Shown here: positions 36,595 through 43,843 of the stretch, piece after piece | Layout of the letters: every line of letters starts with the position of its first letter | Position numbering within the stretch: position 1 is the stretch's first letter | Source: CAVXTT01 sp963764685 | GTDB lineage: Bacteria; Bacteroidota; Ignavibacteria; Ignavibacteriales; Ignavibacteriaceae | Assembly: GCA_963764685.1 (NCBI GenBank) | Contig: CAVXTT010000025.1 | Span: 1 to 46,405 of the forward strand | Reading direction: 5' to 3' | Length of the DNA: 46,405 bases | Translations under genes and position numbers: made by a program | The notes under the pieces: generated by a model | Told to the model about the DNA's origin: nothing | What the model saw: only the letters and a program-made list of their open reading frames with translations | Databases searched by the model: none

Positions 36595-37139
36595 ACGTTT
36601 GCTTTGATGAGTTATGAATTAGATCATTAAATTTAATACGAAGAATGTCCGTTTAGGAAATCCCTGTATTTATCCATTTAAAATAGTAAAAAAATAAATC
36701 ACAAAATGACATTTTAAGTCCTGAAAAAAGCATTCAGAGGTTTTTATGAGGAAATGGATTATAACGTAAATTCTGCATTTAACGGGAAAACCATACAAAA
36801 ATTTTGCTTTTATTTGGTTATGCCCGGGCAACGCAGGGACGGTGGCCGGACAATGCACGGCCAAAATACAGCCAATCAGGCCTGATTACTGCCTTCCCAT
36901 TCTCTCCGGATTATCTGTTCAAAGTCTAAGGATTATTAGGTTTTAACCAAAAAATGATTAAAAAATAGTATTAGAATCCATCAATTCAATTATTTAGGTA
37001 AATAAGCGATGTTGATAAATCATTTAATTTTTGGCGGGGATATGCCCGATAACTGCCCATTGGAGCAGGGGAGCGGGAAATTACATTTTCCGGACTAACG
37101 GAAGCAGATTACTAAATAGTCCTACAAATTAAAAACTAC
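36595..37139. other. Intergenic region upstream of the M14 pair
   Basis: About 545 bases, AT-rich, with no credible gene. It lies 3' of the glutamate dehydrogenase and 5' of the peptidase genes, so it should hold the peptidase promoter. Notable are a perfect 14-bp palindrome AATCAGGCCTGATT (36874-36887) and a short GGCCG...CGGCC stem (36844-36862). No function is assigned to either. Confidence 0.5.
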
Positions 37140-38387
37140 TTAGACCCATCCTCTTAATTTACAGGATTCGGCAACCCTGGCTACACCGACAACCATAGCA
37201 GCCAGTCTTGGATGAATTTTTTTATCTCTTGATGCTTCATAAACCCGCTGGTAGGCATCTTTTAATTTTCTGTCGAGTCGTTTGTGTACTGTTTCCGCAT
37301 CCCAGAAATAACTGTATTTATCCTGCACCATTTCAAAATATGATACCGTTACTCCCCCTGCACTTGCACAGATATCGGGAATAACGTGTATTCCTTTTTT
37401 AGCAAGTATAAGATCGGCTTCCGGAGTGGTAGGACCATTTGCAAGTTCACAGATAATTTTTGCTTTAATTCTGCCGGCATTTTCTCCCGATATAGCATTC
37501 TCAAGTGCTGCCGGATATAAAATCGAGACATCCAGTTCAAGGAGTTCCTGATGCGGGAGGTTTTTCCCCCATTTATATCCTGCAAGACTACCGGTTTTTA
37601 ATTTATGCATAATCAGTTCTTTAGGATCAAGACCGTCAGGATTATAAATACAGGCGCGTGAATCACTTACAGCTACTAATTTACCTCCGCCTAATAGCTC
37701 CTGATGAAGAAGTGCTGCCCTTTGCCCGGCATTTCCGAATCCCTGTATTGCAAATTTTCCGGACGGATCAACATTTAATTTTTTACAGGCTTCACCAACG
37801 GTAATAACACCGCCGCGTGCAGTTGCATCTCTTCTTCCCTCGGTGCCGCCGATCTGCTGTGGTTTATCTGTCATTACTCCCGGCTGATACTGGTTAAAAA
37901 TTGTTTCATACTCATCCATCATCCAGGCCATTGTTTGTGGATTCGTATAAACATCGGGTGCCGGTACATCCCTGTCAATGCCTATATAATGAGCTATTGA
38001 ACGTATATAACCTCTTGAAACATATTCAAGCTCTCTTAATGAAAGAGTTTTAGGATCGCAAAGCACACCCCCTTTTCCTCCTCCGAGCGGAAGATCTACG
38101 ACTGCGGTCTTCCAGGTCATCCAGCAGGCAAGCGCACGGATCGTATCTACGGTTTCATCCGGATGAAATCTGATACCACCTTTGGCGGGACCCCGTGCAA
38201 TATTATATTGTATTCTCCAGGCGTGGAATATCTTAACTTTCCCATTATCCATCTTTACCGGGAATGTAAACTTTATCTCCTTCTGGGGCCATTTAAGTAA
38301 TTCAATTGTAGCCTCATCCAGGTTTAGAATTTTTGCGGCTTCAAGTATCTGCCTCTGGGCAACATTAAAGGAATTGTATGATTCCAT
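37140..38387 (-). CDS. Glu/Leu/Phe/Val dehydrogenase (glutamate dehydrogenase)
   Basis: Catabolic-type glutamate dehydrogenase, converting glutamate and 2-oxoglutarate with NAD(P). Start at ATG 38387 (MESYNSFNVAQ), which follows AAAGGA by eight bases and the preceding gene's stop by one; the upstream open frame lies inside that gene and is not used. 415 residues. Substrate pocket: GPAKGGIRFHPDE and the catalytic lysine in DLPLGGGKGGV; TARGGVITVGE and FAIQGFGNAGQRAA define the dinucleotide domain; PDICASAGGVTVSYFE is also conserved. It is more like the NAD-linked GdhA of archaea and Firmicutes than the hexameric NADP enzyme at 41732. Coupled to the zinc-ribbon gene. Confidence 0.93.
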   Translation of the reverse strand: MESYNSFNVAQRQILEAAKILNLDEATIELLKWPQKEIKFTFPVKMDNGKVKIFHAWRIQYNIARGPAKGGIRFHPDETVDTIRALACWMTWKTAVVDLPLGGGKGGVLCDPKTLSLRELEYVSRGYIRSIAHYIGIDRDVPAPDVYTNPQTMAWMMDEYETIFNQYQPGVMTDKPQQIGGTEGRRDATARGGVITVGEACKKLNVDPSGKFAIQGFGNAGQRAALLHQELLGGGKLVAVSDSRACIYNPDGLDPKELIMHKLKTGSLAGYKWGKNLPHQELLELDVSILYPAALENAISGENAGRIKAKIICELANGPTTPEADLILAKKGIHVIPDICASAGGVTVSYFEMVQDKYSYFWDAETVHKRLDRKLKDAYQRVYEASRDKKIHPRLAAMVVGVARVAESCKLRGWV

Positions 38388-38388
38388 T

Positions 38389-38589
38389 TCAATTATCCTT
38401 TTTTTCTTCCGGTGGTTCGTTAATATTTTCTTTAGGATGCACATCCAGGACAATCCTGTACCAGCAGTTTTTACAGGTTAAAGCCCTGTCTACCCCCAGC
38501 AAGACCTGCTGCCAGGGGCTAAGCTTATGTCCGCAGTGGGGACAAGCTTCAAAAACTTTTTTTTCGCCAGATGTATTTTCTTCACTCAT
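38389..38589 (-). CDS. Small zinc-ribbon protein coupled to glutamate dehydrogenase
   Basis: 66 residues with one zinc ribbon: CPHCGHKL and, after a 17-residue loop, CKNCWYRI, flanked by acidic/hydrophilic tails. No family name can be given. Its stop codon lies one base before the gdh start, and its own ATG follows the stop of the ATP-grasp gene (38605) by 15 bases with AAAGGT before it. Translational coupling suggests a dedicated regulatory or structural partner for the dehydrogenase or the ATP-grasp protein. Real gene status is supported by compactness and motif. Confidence 0.75.
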   Translation of the reverse strand: MSEENTSGEKKVFEACPHCGHKLSPWQQVLLGVDRALTCKNCWYRIVLDVHPKENINEPPEEKKDN

Positions 38590-38604
38590 TCTTATTTACC
38601 TTTT

Positions 38605-41600
38605 TCAAATTTCTTTGATCCCCGGTTTAATTATAACTCCTTTACCGTGATGTCCGTTCATTTTAATTCTGATGGGTTCTTCGAAATGTAATAATTTTGT
38701 GTACTTCATAGTCTCAACAGGCTCCTGGGCAAGAAGCCAATCCCAATTAATGAATCCCTGTTTGTTATGCTGATTGACGGTAAAATACCCGATCATAAAA
38801 GATGTTATGTTTTGAAAGAAATGCGAACCCTGGGAAGGGGTAACAGGCATTTCTTTAAATCCTGTTTCTATTATTGCCCTGGCTCCGGATATATGTTCCC
38901 AGTGCACCGGGATGCCAAGCCACGGATCGAGTGAACCCCATCTGCCGACACCGATAAGCAGATAAGGTCTTTCGGCATTTAATAATTTAGAATTGAATAA
39001 ACCGACTTCCTTTGCCACATCCCTGCTTTTTGCCCTGTCGAACAGATGATGATCTACAACTACTATATCATACAGATCATCGATAATTCCATTCCCCAGC
39101 ACCTGGCTGCTTTGACAGATCAGAGAATCTTCGTCATATCCTTCAACATTAAGTTCTTCAACTTCACGGTTTATAACAAGCGGACGCATCTGAAGTAATC
39201 CGAATTCTTTCGGCTTCCCTCTGGGTACAGACATATTAACGGCAAACTCTATTTCTATCGGAGTTCCCATTCCCCAGGTGCCCATATCAAGCAGAAGCTC
39301 CATGATTTCAGGAAGAGGGAAGAGCTTATTTCTGAGTACAGGACCAAAGGTAACTACCCTGAGTCCCTGCCTTGACAACCCGTCAGTTATAGAATCATTA
39401 TCCGACGAATAAGTTGAGCCCGCATAGGAAAGCGAACCATCTTTTTCAGCTACAGAAAGTTCATACTGCTTTACCATCATATCGTGAGTTACATATCCGA
39501 AATCTGAATTACCATCCAGCTGCAGGGCATAAAAGTCTCTTTGTGTTGTATTTAAACTTTCTTCTACTGAATAAAACTGAATAAGATCAGTAGGGTACTT
39601 AGGACAAAATCTTACTGTGTTTCCTCCGTCGACTACTGTCTTTCCTAAACCTAAGGCAACAGATACAATTCCTTCGGTTGATTTGGCAGGGGGGAGAGGA
39701 TAAAAATTATATGATCTGTCCTACTCCTGAAAAGTCCGGATAGAATCTGTTGTCGTGAGTGTTGCCGACCATTTTCTGGATAATAACCGCCATCTTTTCT
39801 TCTTCGAGGCGGTAAGAGGTAATTTTTATGTAATCTTTTGTTCCCTGGTAATAAGTGGATGCGTAAACTCTCTTGATTGTATTAAGCAGATCGTTCAGCC
39901 TTATTAAAGGATTAAAATGATTATTCGGAAGCATATATGTCTCATATACTCCCGCGAAGGGGTGATACTGTGAATCTTCCAGTAAGCTTGATGATCTTAC
40001 AGCCAGAGGTGTTTTGATAATATCCAGAAATGCTGCAAGTTCTCCAAGAACATCCTCGGGGAATGTAGGCGCTTCCAGAAAACGTTTCGTGATCTCGGCA
40101 TCGTCGTTACAGTTTAAAGCAAACTTCTTAAGGTCATTGTCTTCAAGGAACTGATCGAATATTTCTGTCCCAAGTACAATTGCAGGGGGAACATAAATCT
40201 GTACGTTCTTGAGCTGATTGCGGACGTTATAATTATTGATCAGTGTATTAACAAATCCCAGACCTCTCGCTTTTCCACCCAGCGATCCACCGCCTATCCG
40301 GGCAAAGCTTGACTCGGGGTCAAAGGTTTCCTTGCTGAAGTCTGTGATCAATCCCCTCTGCCTTACATTCATATATTTTTGCAACGAAGCAATAAGTTCA
40401 TTTCTTAAGGCTTCGGGAGATGGGTAATCGCTGACTTTCCTCGGCTTAAGCTGTTCGGCGATCAGAAATTCTGTTCTTGCCTTAAGCCAGTTGGAAAAAT
40501 GATTACGCTCTGCGTGGAACATAATACTTTCTTCAGGGAGAATCCGGAGCTGATCCTCAAGTGATTTGAGATCTGTTGCTCTTCCGACTTCGTAACCCTC
40601 GGGAGTACGGAAAATGAAATCTCCGAAACTGAAGTACTGCACCATAAACTGACGAAGCTCATTCAGCAGAATAGGTGAATCTTTCAGTACAAAGGAAGCT
40701 CCCGATCTGTGTGCTGCCAGCTCAATATCCTGCATATTTGAAAGCAGCAATACAGGTATATCCGGGTTTTCTTTTCTTATATTTTCAGTAAACTCTATCC
40801 CTGCCCGTGAATTCTGTACCCCTCCTTTAGGAAAATCTATATCGGAAATAACACCAAGTAAAAAATCTTTATACTTTTCATAGTAGTCCCAGGCTTCCTC
40901 ATATGTCGAGCATAAAAGTATTTTGGGTCTTGCTCTCATCCTGAGGAATTTGTGTGAAAGGTTTATTCCCTCTGAGATCAGTCTCTGTGACTGTATTAAT
41001 ATCTCCGTATAGATCTGGGGAAGAATTGATGAGTAATATCTTACATTGTCCTCAATGAAGATCACACATTGAACACCAACAAGTTTGGTATCGTTCTCTA
41101 CATTAAGCCTGTCCTCCAGGGATTTAATTATAGCGATTATGATCCTGAAGTCACCCTGCCAGATGAATATTTTATCAAATACCGAAGTATCCTGGAAAGC
41201 AATCAGCTGGTTAAGCTCTTTATTATCGTGGGCGAGAAGGACTACGGGAATTTTTAATCCCGACTCTTTTACCAGCCGGGCAAAATTTATAGCATGCATA
41301 TCTTCAATATGCAGGGTGGTAATTATCAGGTCAAAGCGGTTTTCCTCTTTTGCAAGGGCTATGGCATCTTGTCCACTCGATACGCGTGTGAGTTCAGGTG
41401 AGTGACTTAGATTTAATCCCTGGAATTCATTCCTGATAAGTTCGTATAGTCTTCCATCTTCTTCAAAGAGGTAGAGGTCATAAAGACTTGATACGAGGAG
41501 AACATCCCTGATCCTGAGCCGCATAAGATTCTGAAACCCCTGAAAGCGGGTGCCATAACCATGTTCAACCCACAGCGCATCAAAATCATTTTTAATTTCG

Positions 41601-41617
41601 TCAAAATTGGATTTCAT
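38605..41617 (-). CDS. REC-REC-ATP-grasp (PPDK_N) protein, paralogue A, one frameshift
   Basis: About 1003 residues after correcting one extra base near 39718. Start ATG 41617 (MKSNFDEI) is chosen because the upstream extension runs into the gdhA terminator. Domains: a receiver-like domain where the phospho-acceptor position is Thr (DLIITTLHIEDM), so a pseudo-receiver; a second receiver with intact residues (IFIEDN, ISDIDFPKGG, LLLSN, VLKDS); a PPDK_N ATP-grasp (GGGSLGGKARGLGF, AVRSSSLLEDSQ, LLQMRPLV); then an uncharacterised domain (LIGVGRWGSLDPWLGIPV, TPSQGSHFFQNIT). The PEP-synthase phosphohistidine and TIM-barrel domains are absent. Frame 2 continues with SYNFYPLPP. Function unknown. Confidence 0.85.
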
Positions 41618-41674
41618 AACCGTATTTCTAAATTCCGGTTTAAGAAACTTAAACAAAAAATTTATAAGAATTAT

Positions 41675-41710
41675 AAAAAAAATCCCCGTCCTTTCGGGCA
41701 CGGGGATTCT
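41675..41710 (-). terminator. Intrinsic terminator after gdhA
   Basis: On the minus strand: AATCCCCGTGCCCGAAAGGA then CGGGGATT and eight T. The stem is an 8-bp AATCCCCG/CGGGGATT with an internal extension. It starts just after the gdhA stop at 41732 and precedes the ATG of the ATP-grasp gene, so the two should be separate transcripts, with possible read-through. Confidence 0.88.
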
Positions 41711-41731
41711 TCTAAATTGACCTGATACTGA

Positions 41732-43093
41732 TTAAACTACCCCCTGGTCGATCATAGCATCTGCTACTTTCAGGAAGCCGCCTATGTTTGCGCCGTTAAC
41801 ATAATTACCCGGCGTACCAAATCTTTCACCTACTTCTACGCAGGTTTTATGAATGCTCTTCATAATCATACGGAGACGGTCATCAACTTCCTGTCTTGTC
41901 CACGGAAGTCTCATACTGTTCTGTGCCATTTCAAGTCCTGACGTTGCTACGCCCCCTGCATTAGCAGCTTTGCCCGGTCCGTACAGTATTTTGTTATCAA
42001 GGAATATTTTAACGCCTTCAATAGTAGTAGGCATATTTGCACCTTCACTTACAACAAAGACCCCGTTATTAACAAGGTTCTGTGCATCCTTGTCATTTAT
42101 TTCGTTCTGGGTTGCACTCGGGAAAGCACAATCGGCTTTATGATTCCATAAAGGATTGCATCCATTCTTACCTTCCAGCGAAGTATATACCGCACTCTTG
42201 AATTTATCGGCATATTCTTTTACGCGTCCTCTGCGTACATTCTTCAGTTCCATAACATAGGCAAGTTTCTTGCTGTCGATACCCTGCTCGTCATAAATGT
42301 AGCCGTTCGAATCGGAAACTGTAACAGCTTTACCGCCCAGTTGATTTATTTTTTCAATTGTATACTGGGCAACGTTTCCGCTTCCGGATACCAGGCAGGT
42401 TTTTCCTTCTAAAGTTTTACCTTTGGTGGAGAGCATTTCAGCTGCAAAGTAAACTGAGCCGTAACCTGTTGCCTCAGGACGTACTAATGAACCGCCCCAG
42501 TTTAATCCTTTACCTGTAAGAACTCCGGTAAATTCATTTTTTAATTTCTTATACTGACCGAACAGATAACCTATCTCTCTTCCGCCGACACCAATATCGC
42601 CTGCGGGAACATCTGTATCAGGACCAATATGTCTGAAGAGTTCGCTCATAAATGCCTGGCAGAACCTCATTATCTTAAGATCGGACTTTCCTTTCGGATC
42701 AAAGTCGGAGCCGCCTTTACCGCCGCCCATAGGAAGTGTTGTAAGACTATTTTTGAATACCTGTTCAAATGCCAGGAATTTAAGGATACCCTGGTTTACT
42801 GAAGGGTGAAATCTAAGACCGCCTTTGTAGGGACCTATTGCACTATTCATTTCAATACGGTATCCGCGGTTGATATGAACTTCTCCCTGGTCATCTACCC
42901 AGGGTACGCGGAAAGTAATTGTTCTTTCCGGCTCAAGGATACGTTCAAGAATTTTGGCAGCACGATATTCCGGATGCCTTTCGAATACAAGAGCCAGCGA
43001 CTCGGCTACTTCCAAAACGGCCTGATGAAATTCAGGTTCGGCAGGGTTCTTCGCTTTAACTTCTGCCATTAAATCTTTGACGTAATCTGACAT
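41732..43093 (-). CDS. gdhA: NADP-specific hexameric glutamate dehydrogenase
   Basis: Anabolic glutamate synthesis from 2-oxoglutarate and ammonia. 453 residues, full length for the E. coli GdhA type. The N-terminal helix, FRVPWVDDQGEVHINRGYRI, GPYKGGLRFHPSV with substrate lysine, TTLPMGGGKGGSDFDPKGKS with the catalytic lysine, VPAGDIGVGGREIGYLFGQY, GSGNVAQYTIEKI for NADP and GGVATSGLEMAQNSMRL are all present. The start has GGAGGAAAA before ATG. It is on the same strand as the ATP-grasp genes and followed by a terminator. The second glutamate dehydrogenase in this block is a different subfamily. Confidence 0.97.
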   Translation of the reverse strand: MSDYVKDLMAEVKAKNPAEPEFHQAVLEVAESLALVFERHPEYRAAKILERILEPERTITFRVPWVDDQGEVHINRGYRIEMNSAIGPYKGGLRFHPSVNQGILKFLAFEQVFKNSLTTLPMGGGKGGSDFDPKGKSDLKIMRFCQAFMSELFRHIGPDTDVPAGDIGVGGREIGYLFGQYKKLKNEFTGVLTGKGLNWGGSLVRPEATGYGSVYFAAEMLSTKGKTLEGKTCLVSGSGNVAQYTIEKINQLGGKAVTVSDSNGYIYDEQGIDSKKLAYVMELKNVRRGRVKEYADKFKSAVYTSLEGKNGCNPLWNHKADCAFPSATQNEINDKDAQNLVNNGVFVVSEGANMPTTIEGVKIFLDNKILYGPGKAANAGGVATSGLEMAQNSMRLPWTRQEVDDRLRMIMKSIHKTCVEVGERFGTPGNYVNGANIGGFLKVADAMIDQGVV

Positions 43094-43290
43094 TTTTCCT
43101 CCGATAATTTTTGATTCACAAAAGTTTAATGAAATAGTCTTGATCTTCCTGCCAAAGCAGAGAGCTTACTATCATTTATTTTCGGAATCAAAATAGATAC
43201 CTGCAGGCAAGCTTAAAACAATAGATTTTATGAATCTCGTGTAGTGAAACTGATGAGTCCCCTGTGATAATTTTTATTACAGGAGGATTT

Positions 43291-43394
43291 AGTTGATTAG
43301 TTGATTAGTTGATTAGTTGATTGGTTGATTAGTTGATTGGTTGATTAGTTGATTGGTTGATTGGTTGATTAGTTGATTGGTTGATTGGTTGATT
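43291..43394 (+). repeat. Octamer tandem array, 13 units of (A/G)GTTGATT
   Basis: Thirteen back-to-back octamers; only the first base varies, in the order A A A A G A G A G G A G G. The array ends in the stop codon of the four-helix-bundle gene (TAA on the minus strand at 43393-43395). Period 8 is not a multiple of three. Confidence 0.95.
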
Positions 43395-43758
43395 AGTGAG
43401 GAGATCTAATTTTAGTTTTCAGACTATTAAGCATTTTTTGAATATGAATTATTTTATCGGAACAAAATTCGAATTCCTTATCATCTATATAATTCAAATC
43501 CAATGCGATATAGAGAATGGACCTCACTTCTGAGGCAGAACGATATGCGTAATTAAGAAATATTAGAAAAGATTTGGATGAAGAAGAGTCAAACCCTTCA
43601 GCAATATTCAGCATAATTGATAGGGACGCTCTCTGAATCTGATCTTTGAATCCAAAATCTCTGGAACAAGAGCTTTTTGAAGTGAGTTTATAAACTTCTC
43701 CGGTTAATTCTCTTGAAAGGCTCCAGACCCTAAGATCTTCAAATTTACTGACTAACAT
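43393..43758 (-). CDS. Four-helix-bundle protein (S23/IVP-like)
   Basis: 121 residues of the family called four helix bundle protein or S23 (TIGR02436-like), first known from intervening sequences in 23S rRNA. Hallmarks: FEDLRVWSLSRELTGEVY, DQIQRASLSIMLNIAEGFD, and AYRSASEVRSILYIALDLNYI. No enzymatic motif; related Avd proteins bind nucleic acid and reverse transcriptase in diversity-generating retroelements, though none is here. A GGGG-rich site precedes the ATG. Its stop codon lies in the edge of the 43291 octamer array and the inverse array begins 46 bases upstream of its start, so the gene and both arrays look like one unit. Function unknown. Confidence 0.88.
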   Translation of the reverse strand: MLVSKFEDLRVWSLSRELTGEVYKLTSKSSCSRDFGFKDQIQRASLSIMLNIAEGFDSSSSKSFLIFLNYAYRSASEVRSILYIALDLNYIDDKEFEFCSDKIIHIQKMLNSLKTKIRSPH

Positions 43759-43803
43759 ATAATCCCCTTTATAAAATAATTATACTTTAATATATCCCAA
43801 ACT

Positions 43804-43843
43804 AATCAACCAATCAACTAATCAACTAATCAACCAATCAACT
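43804..43843 (-). repeat. Octamer array in inverse orientation, five units
   Basis: Five octamers of AATCAAC(C/T), the exact reverse complement of the (A/G)GTTGATT units at 43291-43394. The array abuts the stop codon of the neighbouring ATP-grasp gene (TAG at 43842-43844). Together with the 13-unit array it brackets the four-helix-bundle gene as inverted repeats. Confidence 0.93.

Noticed and set aside
36670..36864. Minus-strand frame of 64 codons in the gap before the M14 pair
   Set aside because: No ribosome-binding site, no family pattern, unlikely residue composition.
36874..36887. Perfect palindrome AATCAGGCCTGATT as an operator
   Set aside because: Single copy in the window and no neighbouring regulator; could be chance.
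37140..38453. Upstream start for the second glutamate dehydrogenase at 38453
   Set aside because: It would lie inside the zinc-ribbon gene; ATG 38387 has the ribosome-binding site and begins the conserved sequence.
43393..43758. Four-helix-bundle gene as a 23S rRNA intervening sequence or an Avd of a diversity-generating retroelement
   Set aside because: No rRNA, reverse transcriptase or template/variable repeat is visible around it.
43291..43843. Octamer arrays as a CRISPR array
   Set aside because: Units are contiguous octamers with no spacers and no cas genes nearby.
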